From: Halodesulfovibrio sp. | GTDB lineage: Bacteria; Desulfobacterota; Desulfovibrionia; Desulfovibrionales; Desulfovibrionaceae | NCBI RefSeq assembly: GCF_015482765.1 | Contig: NZ_JADMLB010000003.1 | Coordinates: 1 to 64,000, forward strand | Reading direction: 5' to 3' | DNA length: 64,000 nt | In this document: one piece after another, positions 34,229 to 43,655 of the stretch | How positions within the stretch are numbered: position 1 is the stretch's first letter | Layout of the letters: each line of letters starts with the position of its first letter | The notes under the pieces: model-generated | Database searches by the model: none | What the model saw: only the letters and a program-made list of their open reading frames with translations | What the model was told of the DNA's origin: nothing | Program-made: the position numbers and the translations under genes

Positions 34229-35236
34229 TTAGCGATTTCTTTCAATAACTACCGTGCTGTCATCCAGCACTGTTGCGTAAACTTGTCTTTTACTTTGCAA
34301 ATTGCGAACCGGAATGATGTCTCCGATGCGTCCGTCCTCCATTGCTTTTGCAACAACAGTCAGACGAATTGCTGACCCCTTGAAAATCAGATCAACGCGA
34401 GAGCCTTTTGAGATAACAGGAACAGTTTCCAAGTCACCCTCAAAAATAGGTGTTCCAGCCCCGAGAGTTCTCATAACACGGTAAGGACCGCCTCTGCCGT
34501 CCCACGGTTCACCTCTCAAGTACGCTAGGTTTTTACGCTCATGCGTGATTTTGTCCGGTGTAAGCAGATCATTTCTATTGATCGGAGTTCCGGCGCAAGG
34601 AATAGTCACCCATAAATCCAAAAAGGCGCCACCTGTTACACGACGAACAATCTGACCGTTGGGGTCTATTTCTCTAAATCGGATACCGATTCTTCCTGCC
34701 TGTACGGTGCGGAGTGGTTCGATATCGAGCCGGTTTTTTGAATCACGAAGAAAAATAAAATTCGGAATTGTCATATCGCGCAGAACGGCCTCGCCATCCA
34801 ATTGCTGTGTCGCATTACTGACGGTACGCGTGACCATTTGTGAAAGCGTGTTTTTCTGCACCACCTTGCCTCCACGCTGAATAGCGATAGAACTAGGTAG
34901 AATCGCCTTACTTGCCAACCCGCCACCAAGGTACTGCTGCAAAGCATTTCGCAACTTAGGACGAGTAATAGCCATCGGACGTCCGTATTTACGTGGTGCA
35001 GGCCAAAGTTTTATCTTGGAAAAATTCTCCCAAGATTTGTCCGCTATGTCTCCTGACGGCTTGGCAATATCCCCAAGCAAAACAATATCATCATGGACAA
35101 CAGCAGCCGGAAGCACTGTAAAATGCCACCGCGCTTCTGAAGCGGAAGCACTTGTAGCAACTGCGAGCAAACACACGACTGACATGCAGAGTGCCGCCCG
35201 CTTCATAAACATGACAAATAAAGAACGCATACGCAT
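34229..35236 (-). CDS. flgA: flagellar P-ring assembly chaperone FlgA
   Basis: A 335-residue periplasmic FlgA with a signal peptide (core AALCMSVVCLLAVATSASA, residues about 13-32). The C-terminal SAF-like part has LLTPDKITHERKNLAYLRG, GTPIFEGDLETVPVISKGSRVDLIFKG and AIRLTVVAKAMEDG, the usual FlgA pattern. The long N-terminal half is typical of Desulfovibrio-type FlgA. It helps FlgI assemble the P ring. Start at ATG 35236; an internal ATG at 35206 would also give a good signal peptide but lacks a ribosome site. Confidence 0.9.
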   Translation of the reverse strand: MRMRSLFVMFMKRAALCMSVVCLLAVATSASASEARWHFTVLPAAVVHDDIVLLGDIAKPSGDIADKSWENFSKIKLWPAPRKYGRPMAITRPKLRNALQQYLGGGLASKAILPSSIAIQRGGKVVQKNTLSQMVTRTVSNATQQLDGEAVLRDMTIPNFIFLRDSKNRLDIEPLRTVQAGRIGIRFREIDPNGQIVRRVTGGAFLDLWVTIPCAGTPINRNDLLTPDKITHERKNLAYLRGEPWDGRGGPYRVMRTLGAGTPIFEGDLETVPVISKGSRVDLIFKGSAIRLTVVAKAMEDGRIGDIIPVRNLQSKRQVYATVLDDSTVVIERNR

Positions 35237-35253
35237 ATTCCGAAGGTTATACG

Positions 35254-36036
35254 TTAGCTTTTGAGCTGTGCTGCTAACTGCAACATAGAGTCAGAAGTCT
35301 GAATTGCTTTTGAGTTCATTTCGTAGGCGCGCTGACCAACAATCATGTTTACCATTTCGTCTACGATCTCAACGTTGGACATTTCAAGAAAGCCCTGTGC
35401 AAGAGTGCCTGTTCCATCTTCGCCCGGAACACCTTCAACCGCTTCGCCGGAAGCTTCTGTCTGTGAATAGATGTTTCGACCAAGAGGATCGAGACCGGCT
35501 GGGTTGATAAAGGTATAGAGAGGAACATCCGCACCTGCTAACTCATTACCCTGAGCATCGATTGCTGCTAAACGACCGTTTGCAGAAAGAGTTACACTCT
35601 TTGCATCAGCAGGCACGATAAATTCCGGCTGAAGCTTATATCCGTTGGAAGTTACGATTGTGCCGTCTTTATCTAATTTAAAAGCACCGGCGCGGGTGTA
35701 ACGAAGCTCACCGTTCACTTCCACCTGAAAGAAACCGTCACCTTCGATTGCAAAGTCCAATTGGTTTGTTGTGTTCTGGAAATCACCCTGAGTAAAAAAC
35801 TTATGGGCACTTGCAGGGCGAACACCCATACCAACCTGAACTGGAGTCGGCACCTGTCCACCATCAGCTGTCGGGGAACCAGCAATCTTCATGGACTGGT
35901 ACATAAGATCTTCAAACTCTGCGCGGCTTTTTTTAAAGCCGATGGTATTCACGTTCGCAAGGTTGTTGGAAATGGTATCAATATTCAACTGCTGGGCATA
36001 CATGCCGGAAGCAGAAGTCCAAAGGGAACGCATCAT
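35254..36036 (-). CDS. flgG: flagellar distal rod protein FlgG
   Basis: A 260-residue distal rod subunit. Begins MMRSLWTSASGMYAQQLNIDTISNN, the standard FlgG start, and ends with VEIVDEMVNMIVGQRAYEMNSKAI and SDSMLQLAAQL. Central motif YTRAGAFKLDKDGTIVTSNG. Exported without a cleaved signal by the flagellar type III apparatus. The second gene of the operon, 20 bases after flgF. Confidence 0.97.
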   Translation of the reverse strand: MMRSLWTSASGMYAQQLNIDTISNNLANVNTIGFKKSRAEFEDLMYQSMKIAGSPTADGGQVPTPVQVGMGVRPASAHKFFTQGDFQNTTNQLDFAIEGDGFFQVEVNGELRYTRAGAFKLDKDGTIVTSNGYKLQPEFIVPADAKSVTLSANGRLAAIDAQGNELAGADVPLYTFINPAGLDPLGRNIYSQTEASGEAVEGVPGEDGTGTLAQGFLEMSNVEIVDEMVNMIVGQRAYEMNSKAIQTSDSMLQLAAQLKS

Positions 36037-36056
36037 AACTACTATCCTCCGTAGGA

Positions 36057-36839
36057 CTACGCGCTGGATTTACCCAGACGTTGTGTTGAGTTTTTGTCCA
36101 GCTCACTGCTGGTTTTCATAATTTTTGTATATGCTTCGAACTGACGGTGTGCTTCAATCATGTTCACCATTTCTGAAACAACCTCGACGTTCGCAGACTC
36201 TAAAGCACCCTGTTGCAGCTCCGCCTGTGCAGCAGGCTGTTCAACAATGTCAGATCCGTCACGAACCCTGAACATATTCTGTCCAAGCTTCTCCAACCCG
36301 CGTAAATCTTCAAAGGTAACAAGCTGAAGCTGACCGACCTGAACATTGTTTGCGTACAGTTCGCCGCGCTTGCCTACAATCACGTTTGCATTTCTAGGGA
36401 GTGTGATCGGTCCACCGTCACCAAGAACAGGATAGCCTCTGTCTGTTACTAAGGTTCCGTCAGCGCTTTGACGGAACTTTCCATTACGGGTCAAATAATC
36501 ACCGTCAGGAGTTTGGATTTTAAAGAAGCCTTCTCCGTGAATTGCCACGTCCAGCGGGCCTCCGGTCAACTTTACAGCGCCCGGAGTAAAGTCTGTTTGG
36601 GCAAGAGCAATACGCGGTCTCGCCATCAATTTAGGGTCTGGAAACAGCTTTTCTGAACGAACATTTGCTACAGGTTCCATGATTTGATCATGGGCAAACT
36701 TGACGAAGGTATCCTTGAAAGCAAGGGTGTCACGCTTGTAGCCTGTTGTATTTATGTTAGCCAAATTGTTACTGATGTTATTAAGGCGGTGTTCATTTGT
36801 AAGAGCACCGAACAAGGCGCTATACACACTGCTTTGCAT
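36057..36839 (-). CDS. flgF: flagellar proximal rod protein FlgF
   Basis: A 260-residue rod protein of the FlgF/FlgG family. The start SSVYSALFGALTNEHRLNNISNNLANINTTG is more FlgF-like than FlgG, and it precedes flgG. Contains YLTRNGKFRQSADGTLVTDRG and ends with EVVSEMVNMIEAHRQFEAYTKIM. First gene of the long flagellar operon; a sigma-54 promoter lies 41 bases upstream of its ATG. Confidence 0.92.
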   Translation of the reverse strand: MQSSVYSALFGALTNEHRLNNISNNLANINTTGYKRDTLAFKDTFVKFAHDQIMEPVANVRSEKLFPDPKLMARPRIALAQTDFTPGAVKLTGGPLDVAIHGEGFFKIQTPDGDYLTRNGKFRQSADGTLVTDRGYPVLGDGGPITLPRNANVIVGKRGELYANNVQVGQLQLVTFEDLRGLEKLGQNMFRVRDGSDIVEQPAAQAELQQGALESANVEVVSEMVNMIEAHRQFEAYTKIMKTSSELDKNSTQRLGKSSA

Positions 36840-36879
36840 GACTCATCCTCCCATGTGGAATTTCTGTCAGGTCAACTTT

Positions 36880-36895
36880 TGCAAAACATGCGCCA
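36880..36895 (-). promoter_or_regulatory. sigma-54 promoter of the flgF operon
   Basis: On the minus strand TGGCGCATGTTTTGCA: the invariant GG and GC are 12 positions apart and both half-sites fit TGGCAC-N5-TTGCA with one change. Transcription would start about 12 bases on, leaving a leader of about 30 bases before flgF. Fits RpoN control of class II flagellar genes. Confidence 0.82.
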
Positions 36896-36942
36896 AAAAA
36901 TAACCAGCCTAACGAAGCAACAGTAAGAAAAACAAAGAAAAA

Positions 36943-36991
36943 GAGGAGAAGAGCCGGTTTCCGTATTATCCGGAAATCGGCTCTTCTCCTC
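36943..36991 (-). terminator. long terminator of the 37037 flavoprotein gene
   Basis: Arms GAGGAGAAGAGCCGGTTTCC and its near-perfect complement around TATTAT, about 20 bp. On the minus strand the stem is followed by CTTTTTCTTTG. It separates the flavoprotein gene from the flgF promoter. Confidence 0.88.
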
Positions 36992-37036
36992 TCATATTCA
37001 ACACTAGCACGCCTTGGACGTGACTTTTTTTATGTC

Positions 37037-37624
37037 CTACTTTTGTAAAGAAGAAACAAGCGCGGAAGCAGCTTTTTCTATTTTTGCGACCTCTTCTTCA
37101 TTCTTTTTTACCTTTCCTGCGTCAAAAATCCCTAACACAGGAAGTTCAGCTACGATTTCAAACCCTAATGCTTCAAGTGGCATGCGCATCGCATCAAGAG
37201 TAAAACCCATATCTGTTTTATCCACCTGTTCAGCAATGGCACCGATAACAGCCTTTCTTCCCTGTCCTGCAAGTCTGCTGGACCAGCCTCGCGGTCTGTC
37301 ATTCGTAAAATCATAAAAACAGTACAGTCTATCAATAAAGCTCTTCATCCATGCTGTAACGTTGTAGTTATGAACAGGAGAAATTAAAACAAGTCCTTTT
37401 GACTCCAAAATCTTTGGGTACAGCATCGTCATTCCATCATGGAATTTGGTACAAATTTTATCTTTTCTACACCGCTCACAGCCTACACACGGTTCATACC
37501 TGTAGTCTCGTAAATGAGCACCGGAAAACGGGACGCCTTGCTGTTCGCAAACAGAAGAAAATATTTTAAGCATTGCATCTGAGTTCCCACCCCTGCGTGG
37601 ACTTCCCTCTACTCCTAAAATCAT
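37037..37624 (-). CDS. iron-sulfur flavoprotein-like NAD(P)H/FMN oxidoreductase
   Basis: A 195-residue flavodoxin-fold protein of the NADPH-dependent FMN reductase group. The phosphate loop is GSPRRGGNSDAM (8-19). Residues about 47-60 hold CVGCERCRKDKIC, the compact cysteine motif of iron-sulfur flavoproteins. SPVHNYNVTAWMKSFIDR is the typical FMN-edge helix. Likely a cytosolic redox protein that shuttles electrons to an unknown acceptor; common in anaerobes. Monocistronic with its own terminator. Confidence 0.85.
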   Translation of the reverse strand: MILGVEGSPRRGGNSDAMLKIFSSVCEQQGVPFSGAHLRDYRYEPCVGCERCRKDKICTKFHDGMTMLYPKILESKGLVLISPVHNYNVTAWMKSFIDRLYCFYDFTNDRPRGWSSRLAGQGRKAVIGAIAEQVDKTDMGFTLDAMRMPLEALGFEIVAELPVLGIFDAGKVKKNEEEVAKIEKAASALVSSLQK

Positions 37625-37871
37625 AATAACTCCCTTGGTTACGCGTCCAAAACATATAACAGTGACATGTCAATTAAAGACATATCACTATTACTTCCAG
37701 TTCATCACTTCCACTCATGCCACGGTATACACAGTTTACAAAGTAGAAGTTGGCCACCAAAAGCGGCACATACCGGAATAACGCTGTTGTCGGGCTAAGA
37801 AAAATCCAGTGTATTACTAGACTGGTGTTTCCATACGGCATCTGGTATTCGAGGCATCTTGCGAGATAATT

Positions 37872-39836
37872 ATGAGCATTACATTAGACAATATATCGAA
37901 ATTCTTCGGCGGCGATGAGATTATTCCACAATTTTCTTTGGATATTGCGGATGGCACTCGCCTATGCGTTTGCGGCCCTAACGGGTGCGGTAAATCTACA
38001 CTCCTTAAAATGGTTGCAGGTCTTGTGTCCGTTGATTCCGGACGCGTGCTTCTCCCAAAAGGATGTCGACTTGGCTTTGTACAGCAGGAACTTGATGAGT
38101 CCCTCCTCGGACTTCCCCTGCTTAGCTGGGTTCTGGAAGTACTTCCTGACTGGAACGATTTCTGGGAAGAATGGGAAGCAGCAAGTCAATCTCAAGACGA
38201 AGCTGCGTTGAAACGTCTAGGCGTTCGTCAGGCTGAACTGGAACAGATTTACGGTCATAATCCTGAGCACCGCGCTAAAACAGTACTAACCGGTCTCGGG
38301 TTCAGTGAAGACAAATGGCTCAAGCCGATGAAAGAACTTTCCGGCGGTTGGCGTGAACGAGCCAAGCTTGCTCGTGTTCTTACCGCAGGTGCTGATGTTC
38401 TTCTGCTTGATGAACCAACAAACCACCTTGACCTCGATGCGGTAGAATGGTTGGAAAACTTCCTGCTGGATTATCAGGGTGTACTCATTTTCGTCGCGCA
38501 CGACAGAATTTTCATGGATAAAGTGGGCAGCCACGTTCTCTATCTTGGCGGCAACAAACCGACATTCCGAAAAGGAAATTTTACACAATTCCTCGTCGTT
38601 CAGGATGAAATTGAAGCCCAAAAAGAACGTGAAGCTGCAAAATTGCAGGAAGACATTGCCCGCAATATGGACTTTGTCCGCCGCTTTAAAGCCAAGGCTA
38701 CTAAAGCCCGTCAGGCTGGTTCCAAACAAAAAATGGCGCAACGCCTGCAAAAAGAACTTGATGGCATCAAGTTTGAGTCAAAACGCAAGCAACTTGCTTT
38801 TGCATGGCCTGAACCGGCTCCTGCGGAAAAGCTTATCCTCAGTGTTTCAGACCTTCGCTTCACCTATCCAGACGGTGTCACATTGTGGTCCGATATAGAA
38901 TTTCAGCTGTATCGCGGACAAAAGATTGCCCTTGTCGGTCCGAACGGCTGCGGTAAATCCACTCTGCTCAAACTTATTGCTGGTCGTTTGGAAAAGAACA
39001 ACGGTTCCATCATGATGGCCTCCAAGGCTAAAATGGGCTATTTTTCACAGCACCAGCTGGATACACTGAATGCTCAAAATACAGTACTCAGTGAAATCCG
39101 TCGCCTTTCCGATCCAAAAACAACCGAAGAAGAACTTATGTCTGTTCTTGGTCTGTTTATGCTCGGACAAAGCTATTTTGAACGCGTTGTCAGCGAATTA
39201 TCCGGTGGTGAAAAAAGCCGCCTGATGATGGCTATTCTTTTCCTTTCATGCTGCAACTTCCTTGTACTTGACGAACCGACAAACCATCTCGACCTTGAAT
39301 CCCGTGAGGCACTCATTGAAGCGTTAGCATCTTTTGAAGGCACCATTCTCATGGTCGCGCATGATCGCTACCTCTTAAAAGAAGTTGCTGATCAATTATG
39401 GAGCCTTTCACCGGACGGACTTACCGTTCATGAACGCGGCTTTGATGAATACGACAAGTACCGCAAAGAACAGAACGCCCTTGCTAACGGAAAAACCAAA
39501 GAAACCTCATCCGGTGGCGGATTAAGCCGTGAAGAGCAAAAACGTCTGAAACGCGAACAAGCAGAACTTCGGAATCGCATATACAAAGAGCTCAAGCCGA
39601 AGCAAAAAGCATACGAGGAAATGGAAGAAAACCTCATGCTCATGCTTGAAGAACAAGGCGAACTTGAAACCAAGATGGCTGATCCCGAATTCTTTGCCAA
39701 CTCCTCTGACATGCAGGAAGCCTTGAAACGCTTTGGACAACTGCAAAATGACAGCGAAGCGCTTATGGAAAAAATGGGCGAGCTGGAAACAGAGATTAAT
39801 GAGTTGGAACAACAACGCGAAGCGCTGGCAGGCTAG
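37872..39836 (+). CDS. ABC-F family ATPase
   Basis: A 654-residue soluble protein with two ABC domains: Walker A GPNGCGKST (35-43) and a second GPNGCGKST (about 358-366); signatures LSGGWRERAKLARVL and LSGGEKSRLMMAIL; Walker B LLLDEPTNHLDLDA and LVLDEPTNHLDLES. No membrane segments. ABC-F proteins act on the ribosome. The linker between the domains (about 240-310) is basic, and a C-terminal coiled coil (about 555-654, rich in Glu, Lys, Leu) recalls Uup, which also binds DNA. Which subgroup it belongs to is not certain. Two bases after its stop starts a Nudix gene. Confidence 0.93.
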   Translation: MSITLDNISKFFGGDEIIPQFSLDIADGTRLCVCGPNGCGKSTLLKMVAGLVSVDSGRVLLPKGCRLGFVQQELDESLLGLPLLSWVLEVLPDWNDFWEEWEAASQSQDEAALKRLGVRQAELEQIYGHNPEHRAKTVLTGLGFSEDKWLKPMKELSGGWRERAKLARVLTAGADVLLLDEPTNHLDLDAVEWLENFLLDYQGVLIFVAHDRIFMDKVGSHVLYLGGNKPTFRKGNFTQFLVVQDEIEAQKEREAAKLQEDIARNMDFVRRFKAKATKARQAGSKQKMAQRLQKELDGIKFESKRKQLAFAWPEPAPAEKLILSVSDLRFTYPDGVTLWSDIEFQLYRGQKIALVGPNGCGKSTLLKLIAGRLEKNNGSIMMASKAKMGYFSQHQLDTLNAQNTVLSEIRRLSDPKTTEEELMSVLGLFMLGQSYFERVVSELSGGEKSRLMMAILFLSCCNFLVLDEPTNHLDLESREALIEALASFEGTILMVAHDRYLLKEVADQLWSLSPDGLTVHERGFDEYDKYRKEQNALANGKTKETSSGGGLSREEQKRLKREQAELRNRIYKELKPKQKAYEEMEENLMLMLEEQGELETKMADPEFFANSSDMQEALKRFGQLQNDSEALMEKMGELETEINELEQQREALAG

Positions 39837-39838
39837 CC

Positions 39839-40231
39839 ATGAAAAAAGCAATTACAGTTGTTGCCGGTATTGTATGGGACGGTGAGCGCTATCTCGCCGC
39901 CCGACGTCCAGACAATGCTCCGTTTGGCGGTTTCTGGGAGTTTCCCGGCGGAAAAATCGAGCCGGAAGAAACACCTGAAGCCGCTCTCGTGCGTGAATTT
40001 CAGGAAGAACTGGATATTACGCCGACCCGATGGGAATACTGGCAGACTGTAACACATGAATACGAGGAGCTAATTGTCACGCTTCTTTTCTTCCACATAA
40101 CCGAATTTGAAGGTACACTTATTCCTCAGGAAGGACATACTGTACAATGGGTTATGCCACATGAAGCCTGCAATCTTGATTTCCTGAAAGCAGACATCCC
40201 CATTGTGCAGGCGTTAACGACGCTATCCTAG
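39839..40231 (+). CDS. mutT: MutT-like Nudix hydrolase
   Basis: A 130-residue Nudix protein. The Nudix box is GGKIEPEETPEAALVREF then QEEL (37-59), with REFQEE carrying the metal ligands. FGGFWEFPGGK is the MutT-type lead-in to the box, and the length fits 8-oxo-dGTP pyrophosphatase. It cleans the nucleotide pool. Begins 2 bases after the ABC-F gene, so they are cotranscribed. Confidence 0.85.
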   Translation: MKKAITVVAGIVWDGERYLAARRPDNAPFGGFWEFPGGKIEPEETPEAALVREFQEELDITPTRWEYWQTVTHEYEELIVTLLFFHITEFEGTLIPQEGHTVQWVMPHEACNLDFLKADIPIVQALTTLS

Positions 40232-40275
40232 CGCGAATAGGTCAGGCATGGTACTCGCGCTCGAGGAGTTACCGT

Positions 40276-40719
40276 ATGCATCTGACTCTGCTCTTTCTCG
40301 CACTCTTTATGGGGATCTTTATGCCTCTGCAAATGGGGCTTAATTCCATGATCAATCAGCAATGGAGTCAAAGCGCCCCCATTGCCTCACTCATTTCCTT
40401 CTTTGTAGGCACGATTTCCCTGACTATCTTTGTCGTCGTCACCCGTATTCCTATTCCACCGCTTTCAACCTCTACCGTCCCTTGGTATGCATGGTTCGGC
40501 GGCATTCTCGGTGCAGTCGGCGTTACTGCTCTGACATTTCTCGCCCCGCGCATAGGTGCTCTTGCCATGCTCTCTCTGCTGATTTGCGGACAATTCATCA
40601 GCTCTATGGTTTTTGATCACTTCGGCATCCTCGGCTACCCACTGCGTCCGGTTACTCTTATGCGTGTGGCAGGAGTAGTGCTGCTTATCGCCGGCGCATA
40701 CCTTGTAAATCGCTATTAA
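40276..40719 (+). CDS. YdcZ/DUF606-family small membrane transporter
   Basis: A 147-residue protein with five hydrophobic segments, matching half-size DMT-superfamily proteins of the DUF606/YdcZ group: begins LLFLALFMGIFMPLQMGLNSMI, with LISFFVGTISLTIF, WYAWFGGILGAVGVTALTFLAPRIGA and a C-terminal VAGVVLLIAGAYLV. These work as dimers or pairs. Substrate unknown. GGAG precedes the ATG by about 9 bases. Follows mutT by 44 bases on the same strand. Confidence 0.85.
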   Translation: MHLTLLFLALFMGIFMPLQMGLNSMINQQWSQSAPIASLISFFVGTISLTIFVVVTRIPIPPLSTSTVPWYAWFGGILGAVGVTALTFLAPRIGALAMLSLLICGQFISSMVFDHFGILGYPLRPVTLMRVAGVVLLIAGAYLVNRY

Positions 40720-40840
40720 AACCATCACTCTATATTACTGATTGAATTACTCCCATTGTTGTCCTATTGTCTCGCCGTGAAAGTATATTGATAAGGAACA
40801 CCTAGCCCTTTCCATAAGGGATGCTATTCAGGAGATATGC

Positions 40841-41254
40841 ATGGCGACATTCGAGTGGAACGCTTCTATGAATACCGGCATTGCTGTAATTGATGAACAG
40901 CATGCGGAACTTACACAGATCATCAACACACTGTACTATGCATACATGAACGGAGAAGAAAACACCGTTCTCAGTCCGCTTATTCATAAAATTAATGACT
41001 ACGCGCACATGCACTTTGCGACAGAAGCTGATTTGATGAATGCGTACAAGGATGACATTCCAGACTTTGAAACGCACATGGAACAACACAGAGAGTTTTT
41101 TTCCAATGCTATTGGATTCCTACTGGATTATCTGAATGATAAAGCAGACATTACTCCTGAACTCTTAGACTACCTTACTGACTGGTGGTTTAATCATATC
41201 AATGGAATAGATCGGAAGATGGCTGAGTTTTTATTAAATAAAGGCGCTGCATAA
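40841..41254 (+). CDS. bacteriohemerythrin
   Basis: A 137-residue single-domain hemerythrin. All ligands of the di-iron oxygen-binding site can be placed: His21, His58, Glu62, His79, His83, His119 and Asp124. FEWNASMNTGIAVIDEQHAEL is the family start. Binds oxygen in the cytosol, for storage, sensing or delivery to oxygen-scavenging enzymes; common in sulfate reducers that meet oxygen. GGAG lies before the ATG. Monocistronic, just ahead of asd. Confidence 0.95.
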   Translation: MATFEWNASMNTGIAVIDEQHAELTQIINTLYYAYMNGEENTVLSPLIHKINDYAHMHFATEADLMNAYKDDIPDFETHMEQHREFFSNAIGFLLDYLNDKADITPELLDYLTDWWFNHINGIDRKMAEFLLNKGAA

Positions 41255-41325
41255 TCAGAAATGGCGGTTTCTGAGTACAATGCGCCGTGTATGACCAAAT
41301 TTCTATGTGCTCAAGGAGAGTTGAA

Positions 41326-42372
41326 ATGAGTAAAGATCGTTTAGTGGTAGCCGTTGCCGGTGCCACAGGTGCTGTAGGGCGGGAAATGCTTTCCGTTTTG
41401 GAAGGCCGTGATTTTCCAGCTACCGAGGTTATTGCCCTCGCATCCGCACGATCCGCAGGCACCACTGTTCCGTTTGCGGGTGGTGAACTTACAGTCAAAG
41501 AACTGACTGAAGACTCTTTTGATGGCGTTGATATTGCGCTCTTTTCCGCCGGTGGTTCCACGTCTGAAAAATTTGCTCCTATCGCTGCAAAAGCTGGCTG
41601 CGTTGTTGTAGACAACTCCAGTGCATGGCGTATGGATGACCGCTGCCCGCTTGTTGTTCCGGAAGTAAACCCCGAAGCACTTGATGCGCACAACGGCATT
41701 ATTGCGAACCCGAACTGCTCCACTATCCAGATGATGGTGGCACTCAAGCCGCTGCATGACAATGCTCAGATTAAACGTATTGTTGTTTCTACCTATCAGG
41801 CAGTATCCGGTTCCGGTCAAAAAGCAATTACCGAGCTCGAAACACAGATTCGTCAACTTTTCAACATGCAGACACCGGAAGCTGAAGTGTACCCGTACCA
41901 GATTGCGTTTAACGCACTTCCGCAGATCGATGTTTTCATGGACAATGACTACACCAAAGAAGAAATGAAGATGGTTAACGAAACCGTTAAGATCTTCAAC
42001 GATCCTTCCGTCAAGGTAACTGCAACCTGTGTACGTATTCCTGTATTCTATGGTCACAGTGAATCTGTGAACATTGAAACTACACAGAAAGTTACTCCGG
42101 CTGAAGCCCGTGCAATTCTCACACAGGCTCCTGGTGTTACTGTGCTTGATAACCCTGGTGAAAAAATCTACCCGATGGCTATTGATGCTGCCGGTCAGGA
42201 TGACACCTACGTGGGTCGTATCCGCGAAGATGAAACCATTGAAAATGGTCTGAACATGTGGATCGTATCCGACAACATCCGTAAAGGTGCTGCACTCAAC
42301 ACAGTACAGATCGCTGAAGAACTGATTAAACGCGACCTTCTTGGTGTGAAAGACACAACCGTATTCGACTAG
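41326..42372 (+). CDS. asd: aspartate-semialdehyde dehydrogenase
   Basis: A 348-residue enzyme reducing aspartyl phosphate to aspartate semialdehyde for lysine, threonine, methionine and diaminopimelate synthesis. NADP-binding AGATGAVGREML; catalytic Cys131 in IIANPNCSTIQMM; PVFYGHSESVNIE near the substrate His. A frame opening at 41287 adds 13 residues without homology; ATG 41326 with AAGGAG upstream is used. Followed 12 bases later by an aminotransferase gene. Confidence 0.96.
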   Translation: MSKDRLVVAVAGATGAVGREMLSVLEGRDFPATEVIALASARSAGTTVPFAGGELTVKELTEDSFDGVDIALFSAGGSTSEKFAPIAAKAGCVVVDNSSAWRMDDRCPLVVPEVNPEALDAHNGIIANPNCSTIQMMVALKPLHDNAQIKRIVVSTYQAVSGSGQKAITELETQIRQLFNMQTPEAEVYPYQIAFNALPQIDVFMDNDYTKEEMKMVNETVKIFNDPSVKVTATCVRIPVFYGHSESVNIETTQKVTPAEARAILTQAPGVTVLDNPGEKIYPMAIDAAGQDDTYVGRIREDETIENGLNMWIVSDNIRKGAALNTVQIAEELIKRDLLGVKDTTVFD

Positions 42373-42384
42373 GAGAAAGCAACC

Positions 42385-43326
42385 GTGGCGACAGTATGTG
42401 ATACAGAAGAATACATTTCCAAGATTCTGAACAGCCGCCGCGCCGGTGAGCGCGATGTGCTGGCCTTTTACGAACACCGTATCGGCTGTATTGGTAAGAA
42501 CCCGAGATTGATGCTTCTACCTATGGACGACCATCTTGCCCACAGGGGGGACGGCGTCTTTGAGAACATCAAATGGGTTAACGGTAAACTGTATCAGCTT
42601 GATGCGCACATTGAACGTATGAAGCAGTCCGTCAAAGGACTACACCTGTCGCCGCCATGCACTTGGGAAAAGCTTGCAGAGCTGGCTGTTGATGTTGCAA
42701 GAGCTGCCGAAACACCTAACGGACTGCTGCGTATCCTTATTGGCCGCGGCCCCGGCGGTTTCAGCATTGACCCTAAAGAATGCCCTGTAAGCAGCCTGTA
42801 CATTGTTGCGTACCAGCTCAAACAAAAGCCGGAAGAATGGTTTGAAAAAGGGGCAACAGCGTTCCGCTCTTCTATTCCGGCCAAGCCATCTCACATGGCA
42901 CGTGTTAAGAGTGCAAACTACATTCCTAACGTGCTTATGAAGCGCGAAGCGGATGAACGCGGCTATGACTTCCCGTTCAGCTTTGATGCAGATGACTTCA
43001 TCGCTGAAGGTGCAACAGAAAACATTGCCCTTGTAACCCAACAGGGCACACTTCTTGTTCCTGAATTCTCCAATGCGCTTGTGGGCACAACCATTATGCG
43101 TGCTGTTGAACTCATGAAAGACGACATCAAAATTGAATTCGGTCCAGTGCGTGAAGATGACCTTTACAAAGCAAAGGAAGTCCTCATCTTCGGTACATCA
43201 TCAGACTGTGTTTCAATTGTCCGTTTTGAAGGACAGCCGATCGGCGATGTTCGTCCGGGCCCTGTATCCAAAGAGATCAGAAGACGCCTACAAGAGGACC
43301 TTGAAGCAAACGGACTGCCACTGTAG
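42385..43326 (+). CDS. class IV aminotransferase
   Basis: A 313-residue PLP enzyme of fold type IV (branched-chain aminotransferase, D-amino acid transaminase or aminodeoxychorismate lyase group). HRGDGVFENIKWVNGKLYQLDAHIERM is the family start; the PLP lysine is Lys175 in ARVKSANYIPN; EGATENIALV follows. Begins with GTG, 12 bases after asd. The pairing with asd hints at amino acid synthesis, but the substrate cannot be fixed. An N-terminal extension of about 40 residues precedes the conserved core. Confidence 0.88.
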   Translation: MATVCDTEEYISKILNSRRAGERDVLAFYEHRIGCIGKNPRLMLLPMDDHLAHRGDGVFENIKWVNGKLYQLDAHIERMKQSVKGLHLSPPCTWEKLAELAVDVARAAETPNGLLRILIGRGPGGFSIDPKECPVSSLYIVAYQLKQKPEEWFEKGATAFRSSIPAKPSHMARVKSANYIPNVLMKREADERGYDFPFSFDADDFIAEGATENIALVTQQGTLLVPEFSNALVGTTIMRAVELMKDDIKIEFGPVREDDLYKAKEVLIFGTSSDCVSIVRFEGQPIGDVRPGPVSKEIRRRLQEDLEANGLPL

Positions 43327-43413
43327 CCAAACTTTTTTGGCAACCTTCCGATAAGTATTTTGTATCAATAATTTACTATCGGCTCTGGCTCTGCTTGCAT
43401 GGAAAAACAATTG

Positions 43414-43450
43414 AGCCGGTGCTGTTGATTATTAACGGCACCGGCTTTTT
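43414..43450 (+). terminator. terminator of the asd-aminotransferase operon
   Basis: AGCCGGTGC, 15-base loop, GCACCGGCT, then TTTT. Confidence 0.85.
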
Positions 43451-43655
43451 CTCAAATTGGACGTTTTCTCCTGCACAATGCGGCTGGTTACGACACATAT
43501 CGTCACCCCTTGTCCACACACGCCTCAGACAAAGCCGTACGGAGAACAATCTCTGACCCACGGCACATTATTCTGTGCCTGTTATAAAATATTTCACCCC
43601 CACAGTGTGAACTTACGGGGGACTCAAGTTCACACTTGGATTCAGGATACTATGT

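Noticed and set aside
41341-42477. 378-codon frame opposite asd
   Set aside because: Antisense shadow of a certain housekeeping gene; no ribosome site and implausible composition.
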